A stretch of 64,000 bases of DNA from Serratia marcescens (GCA_015548865.1 JADMXW010000008.1:1-64000); one strand, 5' to 3'; positions 32,188 to 42,132 are shown, counted from the first letter of the stretch. Notes: a model not told the origin generated them from the sequence alone. Numbers and translations are program-made.

Positions 32188-32466
32188 TTATGGCTGCTGC
32201 TCAGGTGTTGCGGTTTTTCCCGCGTCCAGTTTTGCTTCCAGCTCGCTCAAACGCTGCTCCAACCGAGCCAACTTCTCGCGGGTGCGCAGCAGAACCTGCG
32301 TTTGCACATCAAACTCCTCTCGGTTCACCAGATCCAGCTTGGTGAACTGGGCTTGCAGCACCTGACGAATTTTTTTCTCGGCGTCTTCGCCCAACTCTCG
32401 TATGCCTTTGGGCATGGATTCATGCACTTGGCGCGCAATTTGCTCAATCTTTTTCGGGTCAATCAT
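32188..32466 (-). CDS. ubiK: Ubiquinone biosynthesis accessory factor UbiK
   Basis: A 92-residue protein (formerly YqiC). It has an amphipathic N-terminal region ([20 protein letters not shown]) and a C-terminal coiled coil ([21 protein letters not shown]). It forms trimers and helps the Ubi complex make ubiquinone. The ATG at 32466, behind AGGAAA, matches E. coli. It lies divergent to ribB, as in E. coli. Confidence 0.95.
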   Translation of the reverse strand: MIDPKKIEQIARQVHESMPKGIRELGEDAEKKIRQVLQAQFTKLDLVNREEFDVQTQVLLRTREKLARLEQRLSELEAKLDAGKTATPEQQP

Positions 32467-32665
32467 GCCGTTTTCCTGATAGGTACCTGTCATCTGTAGT
32501 ATCAGTGTAATGCGTGAATGAAAAGGGATAAACCAAAACTCGTCCTGTATTGCTTTGTGTCAGATTCTCAAAGAGAAAATTTACTAATAGGTTAGCGAAT
32601 GTCACATTTTGCTGATTGCGCCAATTGCCCCGCTCAGGCATTAGCGTTATAGTTATCACGCTTAC

Positions 32666-32867
32666 TTCTCAGGGCGGGGTGTAATTCCCCACCGGCGGTA
32701 AACCAGATAAAGCAGGGTGTTAAGACATCGTGTTTTCGTTTGGAAGCCCGCGAGCGCTCGCTGTAGCCATATCGATAATTATTTACATTGATATGCTTGG
32801 TGAGGACAGCAGATCCGGTGAAATTCCGGGGCCGACGGTTATAGTCCGGATGGGAGAGAGTAACGGT
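32666..32867 (+). ncRNA. FMN riboswitch (RFN element)
   Basis: The conserved RFN core is clear: TTCTCAGGGCGGGGTG, CCCCACCGGCGGTA, then AGCCCGCGAGCG, CAGATCCGGTG, CCGGGGCCGACGG, TAGTCCGGATGGGAGAGAG and the closing TAACGG. The variable hairpin between AGCCCGCGAGCG and CAGATCC is enlarged. It precedes ribB by about 140 bp and should repress ribB when FMN binds. In gammaproteobacteria this acts mainly by hiding the ribosome-binding site. A small hairpin GGGTATATGCCC lies near 32877-32891. Confidence 0.95.
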
Positions 32868-33005
32868 ATCCTGTTGGGTATATGCCCACTCGCGTTATTT
32901 TGCTAGTCATTGTTTGGTACGTATTTACACGTATGTGATGCAATGGTTACTCCTCAAGCTCGCCCTGGTTCTGGTAATCCATAATAAACATGAGGTTTTT
33001 TTACC

Positions 33006-33659
33006 ATGAATCAGACATTACTTTCTGAATTTGGCACACCATCTGAACGCGTTGAACGTGCGCTTGAAGCGCTGCGTCAAGGCGTTGGTGTTATGGTGTT
33101 GGACGACGAAGACCGTGAAAACGAAGGCGATATGGTATTCGCCGCCGAGAACATGACCGTTGAGCAAATGGCGATGGCCATTCGTTACGGTAGTGGTATC
33201 GTCTGCCTGTGCCTGACTGAAGAGCGCCGTCGTCAATTGGAACTGCCGATGATGGTGGAGCACAACACCAGCCACTATCAAACCGGCTTTACCGTTACCA
33301 TCGAAGCTGCTGAAGGCGTAACGACGGGGGTGTCTGCGTCTGACCGTATGACAACCGTTCGCGCTGCCATTGCTGATGACGCTCGTGCAAGCGATCTGAA
33401 TCGCCCTGGCCATGTCTTCCCGTTGCGTGCTCAACCGGGCGGCGTACTGACTCGCGGTGGTCATACCGAAGCGTCTGTCGATCTGGCAACGTTGGCAGGT
33501 TTCAAACCGGCCGCTGTGCTGTGTGAGCTGACCAATGATGACGGTTCTATGGCGCGTGCGCCGGAAGTGATCGCCTTTGCCAAACAGCATGGTATGCCAG
33601 TACTGACCATTGAAGATTTGGTCGCCTACCGTCAGGCAACAGAACGCAAAGCGAGCTGA
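33006..33659 (+). CDS. ribB: 3,4-dihydroxy-2-butanone 4-phosphate synthase
   Basis: A 217-residue enzyme making the four-carbon precursor of riboflavin from ribulose 5-phosphate, the same length as E. coli RibB. The metal and catalytic motif is [18 protein letters not shown], and the substrate region includes [20 protein letters not shown] and [14 protein letters not shown] lies about 10 nt before the ATG. It is a single gene controlled by the upstream FMN riboswitch. Confidence 0.98.
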   Translation: MNQTLLSEFGTPSERVERALEALRQGVGVMVLDDEDRENEGDMVFAAENMTVEQMAMAIRYGSGIVCLCLTEERRRQLELPMMVEHNTSHYQTGFTVTIEAAEGVTTGVSASDRMTTVRAAIADDARASDLNRPGHVFPLRAQPGGVLTRGGHTEASVDLATLAGFKPAAVLCELTNDDGSMARAPEVIAFAKQHGMPVLTIEDLVAYRQATERKAS

Positions 33660-33693
33660 TTACGCTCTTCTCGGGCCGGTGACACCGGCCCAT

Positions 33694-33735
33694 AAAAACG
33701 CAGCCTGTGCGCTTTACGCGCCGCGCTGCGTTTTT
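33694..33735. terminator. Bidirectional terminator between ribB and tehB
   Basis: AAAAACGCAGC and GCTGCGTTTTT form an 11-bp stem with T-runs on both strands. It overlaps the last codons of tehB. A GC-rich hairpin GGGCCGGTGACACCGGCCC precedes it at 33673-33691. Confidence 0.75.
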
Positions 33736-34589
33736 CTTGCCAGCAACGTTGCGAAACGCAGTTTGATGCGATTGCCATTCTCGTCGGTCTTATGCAACTC
33801 CCCCACATCTTCGTTGTATTTCAGGATATCCCATCCTGCGTAATACTCACGCAACTCATTATGTTGGAAGGTGAAGGAGAAGGGCAGCGGACAAGGAAAA
33901 TCCTCTGTGGACATGGCGGCCACGATTAGGTTATAGCCACCCTCAACGGTGCATTCCTGCATGTTACGTACAATGAAAGGAATGCGTTCTCGCTCCAGAA
34001 ACATCAGCACTACGGTGGAGATGATAAGGTCATACTGTTCGTCTAACGCCGCCTTGTTGATATCGTACAGGCTGGCTCGAATACCGGAGAGATTTTCGCT
34101 GCTAATGATCTCTTTTAGTGACGAGATGCTGTTGAGATTTTTGTCATACGCAGTAACGTCAAACCCACGCAGGTTCATATAAAGGGCATTTCTACCGCCA
34201 CCGCAGCCAAGATCGAGCGCCTTGCCCGCCGGTATTTGCGCCAGTGCGGCCACCACTTCGGAGTGGGTTGCCGTCAGGCCGTGTTTTTTGGCGTAATAAT
34301 CCTCGGCGGTGCAGTAAAACGCTAACTGGCACTCCATATCCGCTGAGACACTCACAATACGATGCCAGGCTTGCGGTTCAACAAACGGCGGCTGATTCTG
34401 TTCGGTAAATTGATAAGTCTCTATCACCGAGCCATCTTCGTGCAACATGGCGAAGGTCAGCTCTCCTTTCAGGACGGTCAACTTCGCCCAGGTGCCCACT
34501 TGCGTGTTGTGTTTTTCTTGAAAGGCGGCGGGCAGTGTCTGTGCATTCCACTGCGGCAGGGTTTTATAACAGATCAGATTTTGCATCAT
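33714..34589 (-). CDS. tehB: SAM-dependent methyltransferase TehB, long form
   Basis: A 291-residue protein. The N-terminal cupin-like domain (about 1-95, WAKLTVLKGELTFAMLHEDG) is fused to a class I methyltransferase domain (about 100-285). The SAM-binding motif is ALDLGCGGGRNALYM, with VTAYDKN following. TehB methylates tellurite and confers tellurite resistance. The long architecture resembles Haemophilus TehB rather than the shorter E. coli form. No tehA is adjacent. Confidence 0.88.
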   Translation of the reverse strand: MMQNLICYKTLPQWNAQTLPAAFQEKHNTQVGTWAKLTVLKGELTFAMLHEDGSVIETYQFTEQNQPPFVEPQAWHRIVSVSADMECQLAFYCTAEDYYAKKHGLTATHSEVVAALAQIPAGKALDLGCGGGRNALYMNLRGFDVTAYDKNLNSISSLKEIISSENLSGIRASLYDINKAALDEQYDLIISTVVLMFLERERIPFIVRNMQECTVEGGYNLIVAAMSTEDFPCPLPFSFTFQHNELREYYAGWDILKYNEDVGELHKTDENGNRIKLRFATLLARKTQRGA

Positions 34590-34743
34590 ACACCTCGGAG
34601 AGCTTATACATTCTTATCGCGTTTTACCGCGTTGCGGGTAGTTTATAAAGCTCCGCAAAGAATAGCTATAAAAATGTATTTAAAATACATCTTTTGTGGT
34701 AGAGGGATACTCTCAGGGATACGTATATTGAGATTGGTGTAAG

Positions 34744-34982
34744 GTTTCGTGCGCGAAGCTTATAGCGTTTCTTTGCTACTCGCGTAGCACGCGCCCGACG
34801 AGGGGTGTGCAGTCGCCCACACCCCTCGACCCCGCGCTTTTTGCGGAATGACGTCGCTACGCGATGCCTTCGCAAACCGGTATTGCCGGACGGACTGCCC
34901 GCGACGTGCTCCCGGCACGGCGCGGGCTTTCGCGGCATCCCTGCCGCTCATCCTGGCGTTACCCGTTTCCTCAGCGTCATTC
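34744..34982. repeat. Mosaic intergenic repeat, copy C
   Basis: TTTCGTGCGCG, ACGCGCCCGACG, CAGTCGCC and GCTACGCG-TGCCTTCG blocks match the central block of copy A. The right end (CTTTCGCGGCATCC, TGCCGCTCA, CTCAGCGTCATT) matches the end of copy D. It lacks the GACTGATGACAAA end. Short frames in it are not considered genes. The rest of the gap 34590-35006 is AT-rich and featureless. Confidence 0.65.
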
Positions 34983-35006
34983 GACGCGGGTTAACCTCAA
35001 AAGACA

Positions 35007-36650
35007 TTATGCGCAGCGAGTGCACTTGTTGGACTGGATCACCTGAAAGAAATCATTCCCCTTATCATCCACCAGAATGAACGCCGGGAAGTCTTCCACC
35101 TCGATTTTCCAAATCGCTTCCATACCCAGTTCGGGATATTCAACGCAGGTCAGGCTCTTGATGCTGTTCTGCGCCAGAATCGCCGCCGGACCGCCAATAC
35201 TGCCGAGATAGAAACCGCCGTGTTTATGGCAAGCGTCGGTTACCTGTTGGCTACGATTGCCCTTCGCCAACATGATTTTGCTGCCGCCGTTGGCTTGCAA
35301 CAGATCAACATAGGAATCCATGCGCCCTGCAGTGGTTGGCCCCAATGAACCGGACGCATAACCTTCCGGCGTTTTGGCTGGTCCCGCGTAGTAAATCGGG
35401 TGATCTTTAACGTATTGCGGCAATCCTTCTCCGTTGTCGATGCGCTCTTTGAGTTTGGCGTGAGCAATATCGCGCGCCACAATAATGGTACCTGACAGGG
35501 AGAGACGTGTGGAAACCGGATACTGAGACAGCGTTTTCAGGATCTGTTCCATCGGTTGGTTAAGATCAATCTTGACCGCTTCACCTTCTCCAGCCTGACG
35601 CAGATGCTCAGGAATGTATTTGCCAGGGTTCTGCTCTAACTGCTCCAACCAGATGCCGTCACGGTTGATTTTCGCCTTGATATTGCGGTCAGCTGAACAG
35701 GAAACGCCCATGCCAACCGGGCAGGAAGCGCCGTGGCGCGGCAGACGGATTACGCGGATATCGTGAGCGAAATATTTACCGCCAAACTGCGCACCTAACC
35801 CCAGATCCTGCGCAGCTTTCAGCAATTCATTTTCCAGCTCAATGTCGCGGAATGCTTGCCCGTGTTCATTGCCGCTGGTGGGCAGCGCATCGTAGTATTT
35901 GGTGGAAGCGAGCTTAACCGTTTTCAGCGTGCTTTCCGCTGAGGTGCCGCCGATGACAAAGGCAACGTGGTACGGTGGGCATGCCGCGGTACCCAGTGAG
36001 CGCATTTTTTCCACCAGGAAGTTTTTCAGTTTTTCCGGCGTCAGCAGCGCTTTGGTTTCCTGATAAAGGTAGGTCTTGTTGGCCGATCCCCCGCCTTTGG
36101 TGACAAACAGGAATTTGTACTCCGCCCCTTCCGTACTGTAGAGATCGATTTGAGCCGGCAGGTTGGTACCGGTGTTGACTTCTTTGTACATATCCAGCGC
36201 GGCATTCTGCGAATAGCGCAGATTGTCTTCAATAAACGTGTTATACACGCCGCGGGACAGCGCTTCAGCGTCATTGCCACCCGTCCAGACCCGTTGGCCT
36301 TTTTTACCTACGATAATCGCAGTACCGGTATCCTGGCAGGTCGGCAGAATGCCCTTTACGGCAATTTCCGAGTTGCGCAGGAATTGCAGCGCTACGTATT
36401 TGTCGTTTTCACTCGCCTCTGGGTCGTGCAGAATATCAGCCACTTGCTGTTGGTGAGCCGGACGCAGCATGAACGATGCATCGTGGAAGGCCTGTTGTGC
36501 CAGCAGGGTCAGCGCCTGCGGGTCGATCTTCAGGATCTCTTCGCCTTCGAACTGGGCGGTGGAAACATAGTCGCTGCTGATAAGGCGATATTGGGTGTCG
36601 TCTTTGCCTAGCGGAAAAGGTTCTTGATAATAAAATGGTTTATTCGACAT
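35007..36650 (-). CDS. fumA: Class I (iron-sulfur) fumarase
   Basis: A 547-residue oxygen-sensitive fumarase converting fumarate and malate in the TCA cycle. Cys ligands of the [4Fe-4S] cluster are recognisable in [21 protein letters not shown] and [11 protein letters not shown]. It spans both the N-terminal fumarase domain and the C-terminal beta domain ([30 protein letters not shown]). FumA and FumB cannot be separated by sequence alone here. The symbol is for the family. It is a single gene, with repeat C just past its stop. Confidence 0.92.
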   Translation of the reverse strand: MSNKPFYYQEPFPLGKDDTQYRLISSDYVSTAQFEGEEILKIDPQALTLLAQQAFHDASFMLRPAHQQQVADILHDPEASENDKYVALQFLRNSEIAVKGILPTCQDTGTAIIVGKKGQRVWTGGNDAEALSRGVYNTFIEDNLRYSQNAALDMYKEVNTGTNLPAQIDLYSTEGAEYKFLFVTKGGGSANKTYLYQETKALLTPEKLKNFLVEKMRSLGTAACPPYHVAFVIGGTSAESTLKTVKLASTKYYDALPTSGNEHGQAFRDIELENELLKAAQDLGLGAQFGGKYFAHDIRVIRLPRHGASCPVGMGVSCSADRNIKAKINRDGIWLEQLEQNPGKYIPEHLRQAGEGEAVKIDLNQPMEQILKTLSQYPVSTRLSLSGTIIVARDIAHAKLKERIDNGEGLPQYVKDHPIYYAGPAKTPEGYASGSLGPTTAGRMDSYVDLLQANGGSKIMLAKGNRSQQVTDACHKHGGFYLGSIGGPAAILAQNSIKSLTCVEYPELGMEAIWKIEVEDFPAFILVDDKGNDFFQVIQSNKCTRCA

Positions 36651-37050
36651 GTTTTTCTCACTTGCAACAAATTAAAAGAAAGATTCGGTATCTTTTGAAG
36701 ACTTTCTGTCTTGCATATGGTTATCATTTTTATGTGCAATTTCTCTGTCATGCACTAGCACAATTATCCTGACCATGGTAGGGGTTTATGGCGCTACGTA
36801 CCACTTTGGTATATCACAGTTTTTGCATCAAATCGGCGGGCTTTTACATCCTGATCGATAAAAAAAACGCCGTGAAAATGATGAAAAAGCAATAATGCGT
36901 CAATTTGACGTTGTTACTTATTATATTGAGTAACTTGTGTAATAAAAATAATTAAAATTATCGATTTATTTCCCCTGAAAATAATATGGTTTCTGGCTGC
37001 GTCGATAAGAAAATAGTGTGTTGCATTGCATTATCAATACCCTCTCTATT
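36651..37050. other. Intergenic region without a supported gene
   Basis: These 400 bp are AT-rich and must hold the fumarase promoter on the reverse strand. I found no convincing hairpin, known binding palindrome or start signal in it. Confidence 0.5.
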
Positions 37051-37929
37051 TCAATTCAATGCCTGATCTTTTTGCATCAGTAAATTATCAATCATCCAAA
37101 AACCTGCTGGGCCTGGAGGGTACTGTTTTGACCACACTACATCCATTTCAATCAGTTGTGGCCAACCTGCTACGGATAGCTCCACCAACACCTGATGACC
37201 AAACTGTGCTACTAACCAGCGTGGCAGTATACTCCAACCAAACCCCTGTTCTGCCATTTCCAGCAGCATAAGATAAGATGGCGCAGACCAGATTATTCCC
37301 TCTTCCGGTTTACGCTCATTGCGCGTATAGGTATTCAGACAAAGCTGCCGTACCGTCGCCAACTGCTGCGGCGTGACAGATGTTTGCTGTGCCAACGCAT
37401 GTTGTGCTGCAACAAAGATAGCCATTTCGGTTTTCACGTGCAGCCGTGAGGCGCTGATTTCTGTCGGGTAGTGTGGTTGGGTGCGAATGACGCCCATATG
37501 CGCGCGCTGTACCTGAAGCAGGTCGATGACATCCTCACCCTCGGCGATCAGACACTCGAATTCGATATCAGGAAAACGGGTAGAAAAAGCGTGCAGCAAG
37601 GGATCATAATGGGCTGCTTTCCACATATCCGACAGCACAAAGCTCAAGCGTGGCTCGATACGATTAGCCAGGCGTACCGCCAACGCATCCAGCGTCTCGC
37701 TGGCAGCGAGAATGGCCTGAACGTGCGCGCGTACTTTATGGCCGTCATCCGTCAGACGGGGCTGATGTCCGGATCTATCAAACAATACCAGACCAAGATC
37801 GGCCTCCAGATTGGCAATGGCCGCGCTCACGGTAGACTGGCTTTTGCGTAACTGGCGAGCGGCAGCAGAGAAAGAGCCGGTTTGTGCTGCGGTAACAAAG
37901 GCAATCAGGGATTCAGGGGAATATCGCAT
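37051..37929 (-). CDS. LysR-family regulator
   Basis: A 292-residue LysR-type regulator. The winged helix-turn-helix (LIAFVTAAQTGSFSAAARQL, QSTVSAAIANLEADLG) is followed by a two-lobe effector-binding domain. The ATG at 37929 fits the family start. A longer in-frame extension upstream to 38145 would overlap the divergent gene and is rejected. It is divergent from, and 144 bp away from, the PACE efflux gene. LysR regulators commonly pair with PACE genes, so it probably activates that neighbour. Confidence 0.88.
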   Translation of the reverse strand: MRYSPESLIAFVTAAQTGSFSAAARQLRKSQSTVSAAIANLEADLGLVLFDRSGHQPRLTDDGHKVRAHVQAILAASETLDALAVRLANRIEPRLSFVLSDMWKAAHYDPLLHAFSTRFPDIEFECLIAEGEDVIDLLQVQRAHMGVIRTQPHYPTEISASRLHVKTEMAIFVAAQHALAQQTSVTPQQLATVRQLCLNTYTRNERKPEEGIIWSAPSYLMLLEMAEQGFGWSILPRWLVAQFGHQVLVELSVAGWPQLIEMDVVWSKQYPPGPAGFWMIDNLLMQKDQALN

Positions 37930-38073
37930 AACCGCTCTCTTCTCAACTCCATCGATTTTATCGATGGATATTAATTTCATTCTTCCACTAATAACGATAT
38001 ATGCTGCCATCGTCAAGCGGTGAGAGTTTTTCTCCACCGCCTGTTTTTTTGATGAATAAAAGTGTGGTGATGT

Positions 38074-38574
38074 ATGCAATCTAACGCAACAAAGAGACAA
38101 ACAACCGCAGTACAGCGCCGAAGTGTGGGTGAGCGTGTGTTTCATGCTGTCGGCTATGAAGTTGTTGCTCTGTTGATTACAGCCCCCATTGGTGCCTGGT
38201 TATTTAACAAGCCGCTGTTTTCCATGGGGGCATTGGCGATTATGCTCTCCAGCATCGCTATGGTGTGGAATATCATCTACAACGCCCTCTTCGATCGCCT
38301 GTGGCCGGTATCACGCGTGGCGCGCGGTGCCAAAGTGCGTGTTTTGCACGGATTAGGTTTTGAAGGCGGTTTTATCCTGTTCGGATTGCCTGCCGCAGCC
38401 TGGATGCTGGAGATTACGCTGTGGCAGGCGTTGATGGTGGAGATCGGCTTTTTCCTGTTTTTCCTGCCGTATACGGTGGTTTATAACTGGATATACGACA
38501 ATCTGCGCTTCCGGTTTATGGCGCGCCGAGTATGTGAACAGGCTAAATCGCCCGTCGCATCACGTACCCGCTAA
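38074..38574 (+). CDS. PACE-family biocide efflux protein
   Basis: A 166-residue membrane protein made of two tandem bacterial-transmembrane-pair units, about four helices. The repeated family motifs are RVFHAVGYEVVALLITAPI with WNIIYNALFDRLWP in the first unit and RVLHGLGFEGGFILFGLP with YNWIYDNLRFRF in the second. PACE proteins such as AceI export chlorhexidine, acriflavine or short-chain diamines with proton exchange. The native substrate here is unknown. It converges on the glycosylase gene with 5 bp between. Confidence 0.9.
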   Translation: MQSNATKRQTTAVQRRSVGERVFHAVGYEVVALLITAPIGAWLFNKPLFSMGALAIMLSSIAMVWNIIYNALFDRLWPVSRVARGAKVRVLHGLGFEGGFILFGLPAAAWMLEITLWQALMVEIGFFLFFLPYTVVYNWIYDNLRFRFMARRVCEQAKSPVASRTR

Positions 38575-38579
38575 TGTCA

Positions 38580-39284
38580 TCAGCCTTTGCGGTTGCTGGT
38601 TTTCAGACGGCTTTTGAAATCGGCGTAGTCTGGCATCATCGGGCTGCGCCATAAATACCAGGCGGCAACGGTGCGAAAGGGCTGACACGGCAGGCTGAGT
38701 TCCGCCAACTCGCGGCGTGAGGGTATCGCATCGCGTTGATGCAAATAGCATAATCCTAAGCGGATACCGAGATCGTCCAGCGGCATAATATCCATTCTCT
38801 CCAATCCATAGATCAAATACATTTCGACCGTCCAGCGACCAATACCTTTCAACGTACATAACCGTTCAATTAACGTATTATCGTCCATTGTTAGCGCCTG
38901 TTCTCGCGCAGGAACCAAACCTTGCAGTGCGCCGTGGGCAATGGCGTGCAGCGTCTCTGCCTTGCGCGTGGAGAAGCCGCATTTACGCAGCGCGTCTTTC
39001 TCACTGACGGCAATCTGCTGAGCGGACGGAAATGCCTGCCCGTCAGGGCTAAAGGCTTCCAGCAGGCGGCAGATCATTGCATCGCCCGCACGGGTCGTGA
39101 GCTGCTGATAAGCCACAGCGCGCATGAGCGCCTCATAGGGTTCACGATGTGGGTGCGTTTGGTGTTGGCATTCACCGATGTTGCTCAGCAGCGCTTGCCA
39201 GCGCGGTCCGAGCGTGCGCAGATGTTCGCATGCCAGATGCACGCTCTGCGCCGTGTTCCATAATACGGGCTGCGGGTATGACAT
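38580..39284 (-). CDS. AlkA-like DNA-3-methyladenine glycosylase
   Basis: A 234-residue HhH-GPD glycosylase. The helix-hairpin-helix is in LCTLKGIGRWTVEMYLI, and the catalytic Asp follows in MPLDDLGIRLG. It lacks the extra N-terminal domain of 282-residue E. coli AlkA and belongs to the shorter AlkA-like group. It removes alkylated purines to start base excision repair. It is divergent from ada-alkB, giving a compact alkylation-repair cluster, and shares a 173-bp control region with a candidate Ada box. Confidence 0.88.
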   Translation of the reverse strand: MSYPQPVLWNTAQSVHLACEHLRTLGPRWQALLSNIGECQHQTHPHREPYEALMRAVAYQQLTTRAGDAMICRLLEAFSPDGQAFPSAQQIAVSEKDALRKCGFSTRKAETLHAIAHGALQGLVPAREQALTMDDNTLIERLCTLKGIGRWTVEMYLIYGLERMDIMPLDDLGIRLGLCYLHQRDAIPSRRELAELSLPCQPFRTVAAWYLWRSPMMPDYADFKSRLKTSNRKG

Positions 39285-39369
39285 ACTTGATCCTGAACGT
39301 GAGAGAAAGTGCGTGGGCTTTCAGCATAAAAGAGGAAATAAGGGTTGTCACTCAGCGATGCGTTTCTGG

Positions 39370-39382
39370 AATGAGAAAGCAA
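39370..39382 (+). promoter_or_regulatory. Candidate Ada box
   Basis: AAT-GAGAAA-GCAA matches the AAT-N6-GCAA recognition pattern of methylated Ada. It lies 75 bp upstream of ada, in the region shared with the divergent glycosylase gene. Confidence 0.55.
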
Positions 39383-39457
39383 GAATCAGGCATGTATTCA
39401 CCAGAGGTAAAAGGTAGGGTGGTATATCTTACGTGGCCAGCGACAGTGAGGTGAATA

Positions 39458-40591
39458 ATGTCGACAAACGCGCGCCAAACGCCGGTTTCTTTTCCTATAC
39501 AAGAACATTCTGTGCAAAAAAAACTTGAGCCTGAAACGCTTGCCCAGGAAGACGTATGGTGGAATGCCCTGTGCCGACGCGATAAACAGGCTGACGGCCA
39601 CTTTGTGTATGGCGTGAAAACCACGGGGATATTTTGCATGCCTTCTTGTGCGTCCCGATTACCCTTGCGGGAAAATGTACAGTTCTTTGCGGATGCAAAG
39701 GCGGCGCTACGTGCTGGGTTTCGGCCCTGCAAACGTTGCCGACCGGGTGATCAGTCTCGAGCGCAGAGGCAATGCGCGGCTATTCAATCCGCCTGTCAAC
39801 TGATGGCGCAGGCAGAGACACCGCTGACGCTGGTACAGGTCGCCAGCGCCGTGGGCATTAGCCCCTACCATTTTCATCGGTTGTTCAAAGCGCAGGTGGG
39901 CGTGACGCCAAAGCGCTATGCAGCCGCGCTGCGTGGTCAGCGTGTGCGCCGGTCGCTGAGCGATGATACGCCCGTGATGCAAGCTGCGTTAGCGGCGGGA
40001 TTTCACTCCAGTACGCACTTTTACCATGTGTCCGATCTGCTGCTAGGCATGCCGCCGCGCAGTTTCAAAAACAAGGGGCAGGGTATGACGATCCATTTTG
40101 TTGTTGGAGCGTGTTCACTGGGCGAGATTCTGGTGGCGGAAAGCGAGCGCGGTGTCTGTGCCGTTTTGCTGGGGGATGATGCCGCTGCGCTGATGGCGGA
40201 GCTGAAATCCCTGTTTGCTAATGCGACGTTGGTTGAGGGCGATGCGGCATTTGTGCAGCGTATGGCACAGGTGATCAGCGCCATTGATTCGCCTGGCGAG
40301 CCCATGGCGTTACCGCTCGATATTCGCGGCACCGCGTTTCAACTGCGTGTCTGGGAAGCTTTGCGTGAAATTCCTCTGGGCGCCACACTCAGTTACCGCG
40401 ACGTTGCTGAAAGGATTGGCCAGCCGGACGCGGTGCGTGCGGTAGCTGGAGCCTGTGCTGCCAACCGTCTGGCCGTTCTCATTCCTTGCCATCGGGTCAT
40501 TCGCACCGATGGGGCGTTATCGGGCTATCGGTGGGGAATAGCGCGTAAACGCCAACTGCTTGAGAGCGAGGCTAAGGAATCCCATGATTGA
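39458..40591 (+). CDS. ada: Ada: alkylation-response regulator and DNA methyltransferase
   Basis: A 377-residue two-part protein. The N-terminal Zn domain has four Cys in GIFCMPSCASR and RPCKRCRPGDQ. The first is the methyl-phosphotriester acceptor that switches Ada into an activator. An AraC-type helix-turn-helix follows (about 110-200). The C-terminal O6-methylguanine methyltransferase domain has the acceptor Cys in VLIPCHRVI. It repairs DNA and activates alkylation-repair genes. alkB overlaps its 3' end by 8 bp. Confidence 0.96.
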   Translation: MSTNARQTPVSFPIQEHSVQKKLEPETLAQEDVWWNALCRRDKQADGHFVYGVKTTGIFCMPSCASRLPLRENVQFFADAKAALRAGFRPCKRCRPGDQSRAQRQCAAIQSACQLMAQAETPLTLVQVASAVGISPYHFHRLFKAQVGVTPKRYAAALRGQRVRRSLSDDTPVMQAALAAGFHSSTHFYHVSDLLLGMPPRSFKNKGQGMTIHFVVGACSLGEILVAESERGVCAVLLGDDAAALMAELKSLFANATLVEGDAAFVQRMAQVISAIDSPGEPMALPLDIRGTAFQLRVWEALREIPLGATLSYRDVAERIGQPDAVRAVAGACAANRLAVLIPCHRVIRTDGALSGYRWGIARKRQLLESEAKESHD

Positions 40592-41222
40592 TGATCTGTT
40601 CGCGCAAGAGGACACACCGCACTGGACACAAATGCTGGCACCTGGTGCGATTGTGCTGCGTGGATTCGCTGTCGAACATGCATCCGCGCTAATGCAGATG
40701 ATTGATCTTGTAACGAGCTTGTCGCCGTTTCGACATATGACCACGCCGGGCGGCTTTGTCATGTCGGCTGCCATGAGCAATTGTGGCTCGCTGGGGTGGG
40801 TGACAGATGCGCAGGGCTATCGTTATTCGCGCCACGATCCACTTACGGGAGAGCCCTGGCCCGCGATGCCTGGACTGTTCGCTCAACTGGCGCAACAGGC
40901 AGCACACGAGGCTGGATTTCCTGACTTTGTTGCCGATGCGTGTCTGCTTAATCGCTATGCTGTCGGTAGCCGGATGTCACTGCATCAGGATAAGAATGAA
41001 CGAGATTTCTCGCAGCCGATTGTTTCTGTGTCTCTTGGGCTACCTGCCATCTTTCAGTTTGGTGGCATGCAGCGCAGTGATGCCGTGCTGCGTATCCCGC
41101 TGACGCAGGGCGATGTGTTGGTATGGGGAGGTCCGTCACGCCTGCGTTTTCACGGTGTGCAAACCATCAAGGCTGGCACTGGCGCTTATCGGTTTAACCT
41201 GACATTTCGTAAGGCAGGGTAG
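40584..41222 (+). CDS. alkB: AlkB alpha-ketoglutarate-dependent DNA demethylase
   Basis: A 212-residue Fe(II)/2-oxoglutarate dioxygenase that oxidatively demethylates 1-methyladenine and 3-methylcytosine. The iron ligands are HQD in MSLHQDKNE and the distal His in RFHGVQTIKAG. The 2-oxoglutarate Arg lies in YRFNLTFR. The ATG at 40584 matches the start of E. coli AlkB and overlaps ada, so the two are co-translated as in E. coli. Confidence 0.96.
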   Translation: MIDDLFAQEDTPHWTQMLAPGAIVLRGFAVEHASALMQMIDLVTSLSPFRHMTTPGGFVMSAAMSNCGSLGWVTDAQGYRYSRHDPLTGEPWPAMPGLFAQLAQQAAHEAGFPDFVADACLLNRYAVGSRMSLHQDKNERDFSQPIVSVSLGLPAIFQFGGMQRSDAVLRIPLTQGDVLVWGGPSRLRFHGVQTIKAGTGAYRFNLTFRKAG

Positions 41223-41333
41223 CGGAATTTTTCTGCTTTTTTCGCCTTATTGATATGGGCGTGTGGAACATCGGTTTAACTCCCGTGCTGTACGGTGAAA
41301 TACCCTGTCATTGGTATTTTGCGGGAGTTTCCT

Positions 41334-42098
41334 ATGTATGTAATTGATTACAATAGTTATCGCTCGGTAAAAAGTTTTAATCGTCGTGTGCGTTTTTTGG
41401 TGTTTCATTACACAGCGGTGAACTTTTCAGCCTCCGTGCGCGCACTCACGGGCTCTTCTGTTAGTGCGCATTATCTGGTGCCAGACCCTGAGGACAGTTC
41501 CTATACCAATGCAGGCTTCAAAGAAATGCGTATTTTCAATCTGGTAGATGAAAATGAGCGGGCCTGGCATGCCGGTGTGAGCCAATGGGCTAATCGTACA
41601 AATCTGAATGACACCTCAATTGGTATCGAAACGGTTAATCTGGCGACGGACACTAGCGGAGTATTCCACTTTCCACCTTATCATCCTGCGCAAATTGATG
41701 CGCTCAAATCGCTGGCATCCAACATCCTGCAGCGTTATCCAGACATTACGCCAACCAACGTGATAGGTCATAGCGATATTGCGCCAGGACGAAAGAGCGA
41801 TCCTGGCGCGGCATTTCCCTGGCATGAGCTTTATACGGCGGGGATCGGAGCCTGGTACGATCAAGACACCAAACAGCGCTATGAGACTATGTTTAGCACA
41901 GGCTTGCCGAGCAAAGGAGACGTTTTGGCGAAGATAAGTAAGTATGGTTACAGTGTTTCTGCTGCAGACTCTGCGGGTGGATATAAAAATCTGATTCGTG
42001 CGTTTCAACTCCATTTTCGGCCACAACGCTACGATGGTGTGTTGGATGAGGAAACGGCGGCGGTACTGTATGCGCTGGTGGAAAAATACTTCCCCTGA
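41334..42098 (+). CDS. N-acetylmuramoyl-L-alanine amidase (amidase_2 + peptidoglycan-binding domain), no signal peptide
   Basis: A 254-residue AmiD-like protein. The amidase_2 domain (about 15-165) has Zn ligands in FLVFHYTAV and NVIGHSDIAPGRKSDPG. A C-terminal peptidoglycan-binding domain follows (about 195-250, IRAFQLHFRP). The ATG at 41334, behind GGGAG, begins MYVIDYNSYRS with no signal peptide. E. coli AmiD is a lipoprotein. So it either recycles muropeptides in the cytoplasm or leaves by another route. Confidence 0.88.
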   Translation: MYVIDYNSYRSVKSFNRRVRFLVFHYTAVNFSASVRALTGSSVSAHYLVPDPEDSSYTNAGFKEMRIFNLVDENERAWHAGVSQWANRTNLNDTSIGIETVNLATDTSGVFHFPPYHPAQIDALKSLASNILQRYPDITPTNVIGHSDIAPGRKSDPGAAFPWHELYTAGIGAWYDQDTKQRYETMFSTGLPSKGDVLAKISKYGYSVSAADSAGGYKNLIRAFQLHFRPQRYDGVLDEETAAVLYALVEKYFP

Positions 42099-42132
42099 GA
42101 CGATGAGCAACATCGCCGTGGATAAGAAAAAA

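Noticed and set aside
37930-38145. 72-residue N-terminal extension of the LysR gene
   Set aside because: It would overlap the start of the divergent PACE gene, and LysR proteins begin close to the helix-turn-helix.
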